Translations under genes and position numbers: made by a program
Shown here: one piece after another, positions 35,471-44,279 of the stretch
Position numbering within the stretch: position 1 is the first letter of the stretch
Layout: each line of letters begins with the position of its first letter
The notes under the pieces: model-generated
The model's input: only the letters and a program-made list of their open reading frames with translations
Databases searched by the model: none
What the model was told of the DNA's origin: nothing
NCBI RefSeq assembly: GCF_000428525.1
Contig: NZ_AUAC01000008.1
Location: 1 to 64,000 of the forward strand
DNA from: Hellea balneolensis DSM 19091
Lineage (GTDB): Bacteria; Pseudomonadota; Alphaproteobacteria; Caulobacterales; Maricaulaceae
Length of the DNA stretch: 64,000 nt
Direction of reading: 5' to 3'

Positions 35471-37699
35471 TTATTCGCCGTCTTTTAGCTTTTGCATTAA
35501 ATACGTATGCTGCAAAGCCAAGCGCTTGGCTGTTTCTTTGAGGTTCGCCGCCGCACTATGACCGCCATCTATATTTTCATAATAGAGGAAATCATGCCCT
35601 TGGTCTTCCATACGCTTTGCCGTTTTCCGCGCATGTCCGGGATGGACGCGGTCATCCTTGGTCGAAGTAATGAAGAACACTTCAGGATAATCAGCCTCTG
35701 GATCGATATTATGATAAGGCGAAATAGAGCGCAAAAACTTACCTTCTACCGCATCTTCAGGGTCACCATATTCGCCCATCCACGATGCGCCCGCAAGAAG
35801 GGTGTGATAACGCATCATATCCAAGAGCGGCACGGCACAGATCACGGCGTTAAATAGATCAGGGCGCTGCGTAAACATTACGCCCATGAGAAGGCCGCCA
35901 TTAGAGCCGCCCTCAATACCCAGATGTTTTGGGGCCGTGATGCCTTTTGCGACTAAGTCTTCACCAACAGAAATAAAGTCATCATAAATACGCTGACGCT
36001 CTGTCTTAAGACCGGCAGCATGCCATTTAGGCCCATACTCACCGCCGCCGCGAATATTGGCGAGAACATAAACGCCTCCGCGTTCAACCCATAGCTTTCC
36101 GCGCGTCGCGCTATAGCTAGGATTTAATGAAATACGAAAGCCGCCATAACCATAAAGCAAAGTCGGGTTCGTCCCGTCCATTTGCGTATCTTTCTGGCGA
36201 ACCACAAAATAAGGCACTTTCGTCCCATCTGTTGATGTCGCAAAAAATTGCTCGCTCACCATAGAGCTGGCGTCAAACCAATCGGGCAATGACTTGGCTT
36301 TGGCCTTAACGCCCGTCTCCGTACTATAAGTCCAAAGCGTATCAGGGGTTAAAAAGGACTCGCTTGAAATAAAGGCGACATCTTCCTTATCATTTGTAGC
36401 CCCAATCGAGACCGTGCCGCCGCTCGGAAAATCCAGTTTCTCAGAACTCCATTTTGAGCCATCCAAATCAAAAGCATAAGCACTGCCCACGACATCCTTT
36501 GTTATGGACATGAGTAGTTTTGATTTCGTCGCGCCAAAGCCTCCAATGGAGGATTTCTTATCCGGTGAAAATACAAGATTGACCTGGTCGATTGTTCCGT
36601 TTTCGAAAAAATCATCTGCGCTAAAACTTACCAGATCGCCGGTTTTATAACCGCCCCAATCATCATTAAGCTGAGCGACCATTTGGCCTTTGAAATATTC
36701 ATTCAGGCGCGTTTTTTCAGAAACAGGCACTTTGACAGGCTCGCTTAAGTCACCGTCTTTTTTGGGAATCCAAAAATACTCACGATCATAAAATGAGGAT
36801 GAGCTATAGCCGAAGACTTCTTTGCGGCCCTCTTCTAGCTCCCAACTAAAAGCTCCTGCGGAAACATCCGATGCTTTGCCGCGAAAAATTTCTTTGGCAC
36901 TCTCAAGCGGCGTGCCGCGTGTCCATATTTTCGCGATAAAGGGATAGCCTGAATCGGTCATAGTCCCATCGCCAAAATCGATTCCGGCAATGACCGTATC
37001 TTCATCCACCCAACTCAGGCCGCCTTTAGACTCCGGCGTTTCAAAACCGCCTTTAACAAAACTTTTGCTCGCCACATCAAATTCACGCACCACAACCGCA
37101 TCTTTGCCGCCATCAGATAATCTGATCAGGCATTTATTATAATCGGGAGCCAGGCAGTCATTGCCCTTATAAACCCAGTTCTTACCCTCATCTTTAGCCA
37201 ATTTGTCATAATCCAAAACAGTTTCCCAATCCGGGCTGTCTGTCAGGTAACTTTCAAGGCTGGCCTTGCGCCAAATACCGCGCACATGGGTTTCGTCCTG
37301 CCAGAAATTATGCACCTCTCCGCCGCGATAAGAGACATAAGGAATTTTATCTTTGCTCTGAAGGATTTCAAGGGCTTCGGCTTGCATGGCTTCAAAACGC
37401 GGATCGGCCATTAGGCGGTCAAGAGAGCGCTTATTCCAGGCTTTGACTTCATCCAAGGCTTTATCGCCAAGCACCTCCTCAAGGTAAAGATGGTCCTCAT
37501 CCATTTGTCCAGCTGTTGTATAATTTATCATTTTTGTTGTGGTCTCTTTTACTGTGTCACTCATTTTATCACTTGCAGAAGACGCAGCCCCTTTGGCTTT
37601 CGCCGCCATATCTTCAGCCGATGTTTCAGTTTGTCCGCAAGCTGACATCACTAAAGCTGTTCCTAATAATAAAACGGATTTAAATTTGGATATGGGCAT
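35471..37699 (-). CDS. Prolyl oligopeptidase (S9A family), lipoprotein
   Basis: 742 residues from ATG 37699, with AGGAGG 6 bases upstream; the frame extends to 37783 without a ribosome-binding site. The signal ends in ALVMSAC (C20), so the enzyme is membrane-anchored outside the cytoplasm. A Lys/Ala-rich linker (AEDMAAKAKGAASSASDKMSD) precedes the propeller domain. The hydrolase domain has Ser in GIEGGSNGGLLMG, Asp in TSTKDDRVHPGHA and His in NIDGGHSAA. It cleaves short peptides after proline. The start region overlaps the N-terminal frame of dapF on the other strand. Confidence 0.93.
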   Translation of the reverse strand: MPISKFKSVLLLGTALVMSACGQTETSAEDMAAKAKGAASSASDKMSDTVKETTTKMINYTTAGQMDEDHLYLEEVLGDKALDEVKAWNKRSLDRLMADPRFEAMQAEALEILQSKDKIPYVSYRGGEVHNFWQDETHVRGIWRKASLESYLTDSPDWETVLDYDKLAKDEGKNWVYKGNDCLAPDYNKCLIRLSDGGKDAVVVREFDVASKSFVKGGFETPESKGGLSWVDEDTVIAGIDFGDGTMTDSGYPFIAKIWTRGTPLESAKEIFRGKASDVSAGAFSWELEEGRKEVFGYSSSSFYDREYFWIPKKDGDLSEPVKVPVSEKTRLNEYFKGQMVAQLNDDWGGYKTGDLVSFSADDFFENGTIDQVNLVFSPDKKSSIGGFGATKSKLLMSITKDVVGSAYAFDLDGSKWSSEKLDFPSGGTVSIGATNDKEDVAFISSESFLTPDTLWTYSTETGVKAKAKSLPDWFDASSMVSEQFFATSTDGTKVPYFVVRQKDTQMDGTNPTLLYGYGGFRISLNPSYSATRGKLWVERGGVYVLANIRGGGEYGPKWHAAGLKTERQRIYDDFISVGEDLVAKGITAPKHLGIEGGSNGGLLMGVMFTQRPDLFNAVICAVPLLDMMRYHTLLAGASWMGEYGDPEDAVEGKFLRSISPYHNIDPEADYPEVFFITSTKDDRVHPGHARKTAKRMEDQGHDFLYYENIDGGHSAAANLKETAKRLALQHTYLMQKLKDGE

Positions 37700-37802
37700 G
37701 GCTGGCCTCCTGGTGTTCATTTGCGCAGTTATTTTTATCACTCGAATATTGCGGAGTTTAAGGCTGGGCGCAAGGCTTTGCATATTTCGCCGCAGCGCCT
37801 AT

Positions 37803-38663
37803 ATGCGCTCTATGAGATTTTTAATTATGAACGGCGCGGGAAACCGCTTTGCAGTCTTTGATGCGCGCAGTCAGCCTAGCTTTGTGATATCCGAAGAGAA
37901 AGTCAAAGTCATTTGCAAGCCCGGCTCAGCCGTTATGGGCGAAAAAGGCGCGGATCAATTAATCATTATACGCGATCCCAAATCATCTGGCGCTGATGCC
38001 TTTATGGAAATCTGGAATCAACAAGGCTTTGAAGTCGATGCCTGCGGGAATGCTACGCGCTGTGCAGGATGGCTTTTTATGCGCGATAATGATGTCGATT
38101 CAATGGTGCTGGAAACCAATGCGGGGCTGCTGCTCTGCGCAGATGCAAGCTCAGCAGCAAGCAAGAACCAAGTGGCCGTCGATATGGGTCCACCTAAATT
38201 AGACTGGGCGCAGATACCGCTTAAAGAACCCATGCACACCCATCATGTGGATGTGAAGCTCGGCCCGATTGATAATCCGGTTCTGCATAATCCCGGCGCG
38301 GTAAATATGGGTAATCCCCATTGCGTTTTTTTTGTCGAGGATTTCGAGCAGGCCAAGCCCGATAAGGTCGGGCCGATGATTGAATATCACCCCCTCTTTC
38401 CTGAACAAGTCAATGTCGGCTTTGCCAAGGTCGAGGCCAAAGATAAAATACGCCTAAAAGTCTGGGAACGCGGCGTTGGCATGACACTGGCCTGCGGCAC
38501 GGGCGCTTGCGCAGCAGTTGTGGCCGCCGTGCGCCAAAAACGCACTGAGCGCAAAGTCGAGGTCGAAGTAGATGGCGGCACATTATTTATCGAATGGCGA
38601 GAAAGCGATGACCACGTCATTATGACTGGACCCGTGGAGCTGGAGAGTGAAGGGACTATTTAG
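37803..38663 (+). CDS. dapF: Diaminopimelate epimerase
   Basis: 286 residues from ATG 37803 (ATG 37812 is possible). The open frame starts at 37539, but that part lies antisense to the peptidase signal region. The catalytic cysteines are in VDACGNATRCAG and LACGTGACAAV. The N-terminal block MRFLIMNGAGNRFAVFDAR matches DapF, with Asn-Gly-Ala where many have His-Gly-Leu, and Arg replacing the usual Asp after GN. It converts LL- to meso-diaminopimelate for lysine and peptidoglycan synthesis. In alphaproteobacteria dapF usually leads into mtaB and ftsY, as here, although a methyltransferase lies in between on the other strand. Confidence 0.93.
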   Translation: MRSMRFLIMNGAGNRFAVFDARSQPSFVISEEKVKVICKPGSAVMGEKGADQLIIIRDPKSSGADAFMEIWNQQGFEVDACGNATRCAGWLFMRDNDVDSMVLETNAGLLLCADASSAASKNQVAVDMGPPKLDWAQIPLKEPMHTHHVDVKLGPIDNPVLHNPGAVNMGNPHCVFFVEDFEQAKPDKVGPMIEYHPLFPEQVNVGFAKVEAKDKIRLKVWERGVGMTLACGTGACAAVVAAVRQKRTERKVEVEVDGGTLFIEWRESDDHVIMTGPVELESEGTI

Positions 38664-39474
38664 TGGCCACGACCATATCCTGTAAATCATATTGACTATC
38701 TGGGCGGCCCCATTTTCCGTGCTCAATGTCTTTGATACCAAGGCCGCATTTTTCATAAAGCGCTCGCACAAAATCTATCTCAAAAGCAATGGCCGCTTCG
38801 GGATTTGATTTTACCGTGGTTTGGCTAACGTTATCTACATCGTACCTAAATTGCATAACAGGGTGTTGGCTCTGCCGCGATATTTCATCGAGCAAGAACC
38901 ACGTTACGAGGCATTTGCCACCCGGTTTAAGAACCCGTGCAATTTCCGAAAGATAATTCTCAACATCGTCTTTGAACATATGGGTGAAAACCGATGTCAG
39001 AAAAACCATATCAAAGGCATTATCCTCAAACGGAAAGCGGTAATCTTTTGCCGCAGTTTTTCCTGTATTATTATAACGTGCATTGAAGACATCGGCATGA
39101 TGAAAGGTGAAATTTGGCACATCTTTATATTGATTTTTGCACCACTCAATGCCTGCCCTGTCAATGTCAAACCCCTCATAGCGCCCCGTCAGAAACTCGG
39201 TCATAGGCCGCGCCATACGCCCTTGCCCGCAGCCGACATCCAAGACATCCATAGCGAGCGAGAGGCCGTGCCGTTTTAGCGTACCAAAAAATGCATCGCC
39301 TACAGTAATAAAATCCCCGCCGCCGATAAAGGTTTTGCGCTTAGGCGGAACGCGAGCGGCACGGGTGCCCCCCGTCGCATCTTGCCACGCATAGCCGAGC
39401 CATTTCAGGCGGGAGCGAAGCGGCAAAGGCACGATTTGTTTGAGGCGGTGTAACATATCGCGCCTATTAGCCAT
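38656..39474 (-). CDS. Class I SAM-dependent methyltransferase
   Basis: 272 residues. Motif I is AMDVLDVGCGQGRMARPM, motif II is YEGFDIDRAGIEWC, motif III/IV is NAFDMVFLTSVFTHMF, and a post-motif LKPGGKCLVTWFLLDE follows. The N-terminal 60 residues (RLKQIVPLPLRSRLKWLGYAWQDATGG) are basic and helical. The substrate is unknown; the domain type acts on small molecules, lipids or sugars. It overlaps the dapF end by 8 bases and is divergent from mtaB, so it seems inserted into the dapF-mtaB neighbourhood. Confidence 0.87.
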   Translation of the reverse strand: MANRRDMLHRLKQIVPLPLRSRLKWLGYAWQDATGGTRAARVPPKRKTFIGGGDFITVGDAFFGTLKRHGLSLAMDVLDVGCGQGRMARPMTEFLTGRYEGFDIDRAGIEWCKNQYKDVPNFTFHHADVFNARYNNTGKTAAKDYRFPFEDNAFDMVFLTSVFTHMFKDDVENYLSEIARVLKPGGKCLVTWFLLDEISRQSQHPVMQFRYDVDNVSQTTVKSNPEAAIAFEIDFVRALYEKCGLGIKDIEHGKWGRPDSQYDLQDMVVATK

Positions 39475-39521
39475 GACCGCAGACCTTGACCAGAGTTAGT
39501 TTAAGGACCACATAGCGGCCC

Positions 39522-40835
39522 ATGTCTAAAAAGACTGAAATCGTTACATTGGGCTGCCGCCTGAACGCTTACGAAAGTGACGTGATGCGCGGCAATGCGC
39601 GGGATGCAGGGCTTGAAAACACCGTCATTATCAACACTTGCGCCGTCACCAATGAAGCTGTGCGCGGCTCGCGCTATGCCGTGCGAAAGGCCAAGAAGGA
39701 TAACCCTGAGGCCAGCATTGTTGTCACGGGCTGCGCGGCGCAAATTGACCCCAAAGCCTTTGCCGATATGCCTGAAGTTGACCACGTTATTGGGAACGCC
39801 GAAAAAATGTTGGCGGCCTCATTTGAACCAGACACACTTTTGGGCGGCGAGCCTATTAAAGTGAATGATATTATGGCGGTGCGCGAGACTGCCCCACAAC
39901 TCATTAGCGGCGGTAATCGGGAACTCACAAAATCACAAAACCGAACGCGTGCATTCCTACAAGTGCAAAATGGATGCGATCACCGCTGCACCTTTTGCAT
40001 TATTCCCTATGGGCGGGGGCAGGCCCGCTCGACGCCAGCAGGGGAAGTTGTCGCCCATGTGAAATCCCTCGTCGCGCAAGGTTATAAGGAAGTTGTTCTA
40101 ACAGGGGTAGATTTATCCTCATGGGGCGGCGATCTGCCCGGGCAGCCCCCGCTAGGTGACCTCGTCCGCCGCGTGTTAAAACTTGTGCCTGACCTGCCCC
40201 GCCTTCGCCTGTCTTCTATCGATCCCGCAGAAATTGACCCGGCATTGTTTGAAGCGCTGACAACAGAAGCGCGGATGAAGCCTTATCTGCATCTTTCCCT
40301 TCAAGCGGGCGATAATATGATTTTAAAACGCATGAAGCGCCGCCATAGCCGCGAAGATGCGATAGAGCTTTGCACCAAGCTTAGAGCAGCGCGGCCTGAG
40401 TTCACATTTGGCGCCGATATTATCGCGGGTTTCCCCACGGAAGATGACGTCATGTTTGAAAATTCTAAAAATATCATTTCCGAGATTGGCATTCCTTGGC
40501 TGCATGTCTTCCCCTATTCCGCGCGTGAAGGCACGCCCGCGGCAAAAATGCCGCCCGTGGATGGCAAGACCATAAAGGCCCGCGCGAAACTTTTACGCCA
40601 AGAAGGCATTGCGGTTAAGACAGCACACCTTACGGCACGCATTGGCGATAAAGACATAGCGCTATTTGAAGAGACGGGTCTTGGGCGGCTCCCTGATTTT
40701 AGCCTTATCAAGGTGGACAATCCACCCAAAGCGGGTAGCTTGGCAGAGGTGGAAATCACTGGTGTTGACGGTGAACACGCAACGGGGGCTTTAGCACAAG
40801 AGCCGCATAGCGAGCGACAGGGACGTATAAATTGA
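39522..40835 (+). CDS. mtaB: tRNA t6A37 methylthiotransferase MtaB
   Basis: 437 residues. The N-terminal UPF0004 domain has three cluster cysteines (TLGCRLNAYES, IINTCAVTNEA, VVTGCAAQ). The radical SAM domain has QNGCDHRCTFCIIPYGRG (CxxxCxxC), and a C-terminal TRAM-like domain follows. It converts t6A to ms2t6A at tRNA position 37. Its TGA overlaps the TTG start of ftsY, so the two are coupled. Confidence 0.94.
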   Translation: MSKKTEIVTLGCRLNAYESDVMRGNARDAGLENTVIINTCAVTNEAVRGSRYAVRKAKKDNPEASIVVTGCAAQIDPKAFADMPEVDHVIGNAEKMLAASFEPDTLLGGEPIKVNDIMAVRETAPQLISGGNRELTKSQNRTRAFLQVQNGCDHRCTFCIIPYGRGQARSTPAGEVVAHVKSLVAQGYKEVVLTGVDLSSWGGDLPGQPPLGDLVRRVLKLVPDLPRLRLSSIDPAEIDPALFEALTTEARMKPYLHLSLQAGDNMILKRMKRRHSREDAIELCTKLRAARPEFTFGADIIAGFPTEDDVMFENSKNIISEIGIPWLHVFPYSAREGTPAAKMPPVDGKTIKARAKLLRQEGIAVKTAHLTARIGDKDIALFEETGLGRLPDFSLIKVDNPPKAGSLAEVEITGVDGEHATGALAQEPHSERQGRIN

Positions 40836-42637
40836 CTGAAAAGAATAAGAAACGCGGCTTCCTCTCTAAGCTTGGATTTAAGTCTAAAGACGAAAAACTT
40901 GCAGAGGCAGCCGCTGAGAAAGCGGCGCAGCAAAAACTTGTCGATGAGCAAATGGCCGCGCGAATGGCGGCGATTAATGCCGCCGCACTAAAATCTGCGC
41001 GGAAGCAAGATGAAGCGGAGTCCGGCGTTAGTGTTGATGCCGGAGAACAAGCTCGCATCGAGGCAGAAGAAAAACGTCAAGCCGAAATTCAGGCCGCAAA
41101 AGATGTCGCCCGTGCCAAACAGTTGGCTGAGGAAAAGGCGCGCAAAGAGGAAGAGGCGAAACGCCTGGCCGAAGAAGAGGCCGCGCGGCTAGTTGAAGCC
41201 AAAGCCCGCGCTGATGAATTAGAACGCCAAGAGGCCGAAGCCAAAGCCAGAGCCGAAGCCGAGGCTAAAGCCCGCGCCGAAAAAGAAGCTCGCATAAAGG
41301 CCGAAGAAAAAAAGGCGCTAGCTGAAGCTAAAGCAAAATCCGAAGCTGAGGCCGCGGCACTTAAAGCCAAACAAGACGCTGAAGCGAAGGCTCGCGCCAT
41401 TGAGGAATCCAAGCGCCAAGCCGAAGACGCCAAGCGCTTAGCGGATGAAAAAGCCGCTGCAGAAAAGGCTGAACTTGAACGCTTAGAAGCCGAAGCGCTA
41501 GCGGCAGAAAAAGCTCAAGTGAAACGTCTGCGCGAAGAAGCTATGGAGGCCGAGCGCCGCGCCAAGGTTGCCGCTCAAGCCGCAGAACGCGAGGCAGCGG
41601 AACGGGAGGCCCGCGCCAAGGCGGCAGCGGAACGCGAGGCGAAACGCCGGCAAGATCTCATCGATCAAGGTATAGATCCTGATGCGCAGACAGATACTTT
41701 GGCTGAAGGTAACTTTCTAAAACGCATTACAAAGGGACTTTCCAAATCCACCTCCCGCATGACGGATCAGGTTTCCGCCGTCTTCAACAAACGTGTTCTG
41801 GATGAAGAGGCTCTGCAGGACCTGGAAGATATCCTCATTACATCAGATTTTGGCGTAGGCCCGGCGGCAAGAGTGACGGCCCTTTTGACGGAAGATAAAT
41901 TTGATAAACAAGTCACAGATATGGAAGTTAAGATTGCCTTGGCTGACGTAATTTCAGACATTTTAACGCCCTTGGAAGTGCCTATCGTACTGACCTCAGC
42001 CAAACCGCAAATTATGCTTTTTGTAGGCGTAAACGGTTCAGGTAAAACAACCACATTAGGTAAGCTTGCCAAACGTTATCATGATCAAGGCAAAAAGGTT
42101 ATGATCGCCGCAGGGGATACATTCCGCGCCGCCGCCGTCGAACAACTTACTGTCTGGAGCGAGCGAGCGGGCGCGAAAATCGTCTCCGGCAATTTAGGCT
42201 CAGACGCAGCCGGTCTCGTCTATGACGCCATTGAGCAAGCCAAGGCCGAAAATGTTGATATCTTGATGATCGATACGGCGGGCCGCTTACAAAACCGTAC
42301 TGAATTGATGGATGAATTGGCCAAAGTCGTGCGCGTCATAAAAAAACAAGACCCCTCTGCCCCGCATCATTCCATCTTAGTTCTTGATGCTACAGTCGGG
42401 CAAAACGCCTTGATGCAGACTGAAGCCTTTCACCAAACAGCGGGTGTTACTGGCCTTGTCATGACCAAACTGGACGGCACCGCCAAAGGCGGTGTCCTCG
42501 TGGCGCTATCCGACAAATATAAACTCCCCATCCACGCCATCGGTATTGGTGAGCGGATAGAGGATTTGGAAAACTTCTCCGCGCCAGTTTTTGCAGCGGC
42601 CCTATCAGGTGTGGCCGACGCGATGATTGAGGGATGA
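40832..42637 (+). CDS. ftsY: Signal recognition particle receptor FtsY
   Basis: 601 residues from a TTG start overlapping the mtaB stop. The first about 290 residues are a Lys/Glu/Ala-rich charged coiled-coil (EAEAKARAEAEAKARAEKEA), far longer than in most FtsY. Residues about 290-600 are the NG domain: NFLKRITKGLSKS, P-loop GVNGSGKTTTLGKLA, DTFRAAAVEQL, DTAGRLQNRTELMDEL and TKLDGTAKGG. It docks ribosome-SRP complexes at the inner membrane for cotranslational insertion. Confidence 0.95.
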   Translation: MTEKNKKRGFLSKLGFKSKDEKLAEAAAEKAAQQKLVDEQMAARMAAINAAALKSARKQDEAESGVSVDAGEQARIEAEEKRQAEIQAAKDVARAKQLAEEKARKEEEAKRLAEEEAARLVEAKARADELERQEAEAKARAEAEAKARAEKEARIKAEEKKALAEAKAKSEAEAAALKAKQDAEAKARAIEESKRQAEDAKRLADEKAAAEKAELERLEAEALAAEKAQVKRLREEAMEAERRAKVAAQAAEREAAEREARAKAAAEREAKRRQDLIDQGIDPDAQTDTLAEGNFLKRITKGLSKSTSRMTDQVSAVFNKRVLDEEALQDLEDILITSDFGVGPAARVTALLTEDKFDKQVTDMEVKIALADVISDILTPLEVPIVLTSAKPQIMLFVGVNGSGKTTTLGKLAKRYHDQGKKVMIAAGDTFRAAAVEQLTVWSERAGAKIVSGNLGSDAAGLVYDAIEQAKAENVDILMIDTAGRLQNRTELMDELAKVVRVIKKQDPSAPHHSILVLDATVGQNALMQTEAFHQTAGVTGLVMTKLDGTAKGGVLVALSDKYKLPIHAIGIGERIEDLENFSAPVFAAALSGVADAMIEG

Positions 42638-43047
42638 CAATTCCCGAAGGCTTTGCGCCTCACTTTCGTAAATCGCCACTCACCGATCCTTGGGAGCCGC
42701 TCTATTCGAGGCGCTCTGATAATGGAATTATCATTGGTCTGTTTGCGGATGAGCAGCACTGCAATTCTCGCGGCTTTGTTCATGGCGGACTAATCTCCGC
42801 ACTTTCTGATAATGCCCTGGGACTCTCATGTGCGAGCCATTATGACCGCGATAAATTGGGCGGGCTCGTGACCATCAGCCTACATGTCGATTTCACCTCT
42901 TCAGTCAAAAAGGGCGACTGGATGGAATGTGTAACGCACGGTGTTTGCACGGGCCGAAACATAGCAACTGCACAAGGTCAGGTCATAGTAAATGGCAAAA
43001 CTTGCGCGATGATTGGCGCAACCTTTAAAGTGCTGACAAAATCATAA
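42634..43047 (+). CDS. PaaI-type hotdog-fold thioesterase
   Basis: 137 residues. The family pattern is FVHGGLISALSDNALGLSCA (HGG...D), then GLVTISLHVDFTSSVKKGDWMEC and the final GKTCAMIGATFKV. It probably hydrolyses acyl-CoA thioesters; the substrate is unknown. Its ATG overlaps the ftsY stop, so it belongs to the mtaB-ftsY transcript. Confidence 0.88.
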   Translation: MTIPEGFAPHFRKSPLTDPWEPLYSRRSDNGIIIGLFADEQHCNSRGFVHGGLISALSDNALGLSCASHYDRDKLGGLVTISLHVDFTSSVKKGDWMECVTHGVCTGRNIATAQGQVIVNGKTCAMIGATFKVLTKS

Positions 43048-43103
43048 GTCGCCTTTGAGCTATAATTCTTGCCATTAACTCATTCCTAAGGCACACCCCT
43101 CGA

Positions 43104-43694
43104 ATGGAAAATAAAACACCTACACCTCCTAAAAAGCCAAGTAACTTCTGGATAGACTTTGGCCCGTTATTGGTATTTTTCGGAGCCTTTCAATATTTCA
43201 AACGCAGCCAACCGGAACAAGCCATGCTCTGGGCGGCGGGTATCTTTGCGGTAGTCGCTGTAATTGCGCTTTTGATTGGTTGGCTAAAATATAAGCATAT
43301 TTCCAAGATGCTGATATTTTCAACGGTCATCATTGTTTTAACAGCGGCCTTGGCGATTTTCTCGGGCAATAAAACGATATTTTATATGAAACCAACGGTC
43401 ATAAATATTCTGTTCGGTTTCGCCGTTATTGGCGGTATATTCATAAAAAAGAACGTGATTAAAATAATGATGGGCGAGGCCATAGAATTGCCGGATGCGC
43501 GGTGGGATACACTCGCCATGCGTTGGGGGCTTTTCTTTTTTGCGATGGCAGCGCTAAATGAATATATCTGGCGCACCCAGAGCGAAGACTTTTGGGCGAC
43601 CTTTAAAGTTTTCGGATTTCTCCCAATTACCTTTATTTTCACACTAACCCAAATTCCCTTTATTCAAAAACATGGGAAAATGCGTACGGAATAA
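43104..43694 (+). CDS. yciB: YciB-type inner membrane septation protein
   Basis: 196 residues with five to six hydrophobic helices. Family blocks are FWIDFGPLLVFFGAFQYFK, GNKTIFYMKPTVINILFG, RWGLFFFAMAALNEYIWR and FKVFGFLPITFIFTLTQIPFIQKH. YciB acts in envelope synthesis and cell division, interacting with divisome and elongasome proteins. In alphaproteobacteria it regularly follows ftsY. Convergent with the TerB-like gene, 5 bases apart. Confidence 0.93.
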   Translation: MENKTPTPPKKPSNFWIDFGPLLVFFGAFQYFKRSQPEQAMLWAAGIFAVVAVIALLIGWLKYKHISKMLIFSTVIIVLTAALAIFSGNKTIFYMKPTVINILFGFAVIGGIFIKKNVIKIMMGEAIELPDARWDTLAMRWGLFFFAMAALNEYIWRTQSEDFWATFKVFGFLPITFIFTLTQIPFIQKHGKMRTE

Positions 43695-43699
43695 CACCC

Positions 43700-44092
43700 C
43701 TAGCCTTGCCCCGGTGTTGGCAAATTCCAATACTCACAGGCCAGGCTAATGAGCTTGCTTTCCGCATGATGATAGTCCCCGTCAACAATTGCAACAGCAT
43801 AAAGGGCGTCCAATATCTCTTCACAAAAAGGTGAGTCACCCAAAGCCATGACATGCCGCTTTGCATGTTCCTGAGGATCAATACCTCTCGCCCATTTAAT
43901 AATTTCATCCCGGTGGAGAAAAAACCAATCCATCGCCATTTTCTTCGAATATATCATTTTTGGCGATATTGTCTCTTTCAGCGCTAAAGTACGCTCGACA
44001 AAGGTATCAACTTCTTCTTTATAAACACGGCCATCAGCAAGAATGACCACGCTAAATAGCGTCAGAATATTCGTCCATTTATGCGGTTCCAC
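43700..44092 (-). CDS. TerB-like protein
   Basis: 130 residues, all-helical. Two repeats of the TerB pattern are seen: SVVILADGRVYKEEVDTFVERTL and AVAIVDGDYHHAESKLISLACEYWNL. Each has the Asp-Gly turn plus Glu/Asp ligands typical of the metal-binding TerB fold. TerB proteins act in tellurite or stress tolerance, but many are single-domain adaptors of unknown role. No other ter gene is nearby. Divergent from acnA. Confidence 0.75.
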   Translation of the reverse strand: MEPHKWTNILTLFSVVILADGRVYKEEVDTFVERTLALKETISPKMIYSKKMAMDWFFLHRDEIIKWARGIDPQEHAKRHVMALGDSPFCEEILDALYAVAIVDGDYHHAESKLISLACEYWNLPTPGQG

Positions 44093-44279
44093 AAAATACC
44101 CCTATCATGCCCAATATATGAGATGCGTGTGTGAGCAAGTTTATGAATAGGCCATGAACGCTCTTCTAACGGTAAAAGCTTTAAGCATAGTGCCAGAATT
44201 CAGTTTTCGTCCCCGCTTTGCAATTGAACCTTACGCCAGCAATGCTATAAGCGCCGCAAATTACCAATTGAGGATTATC

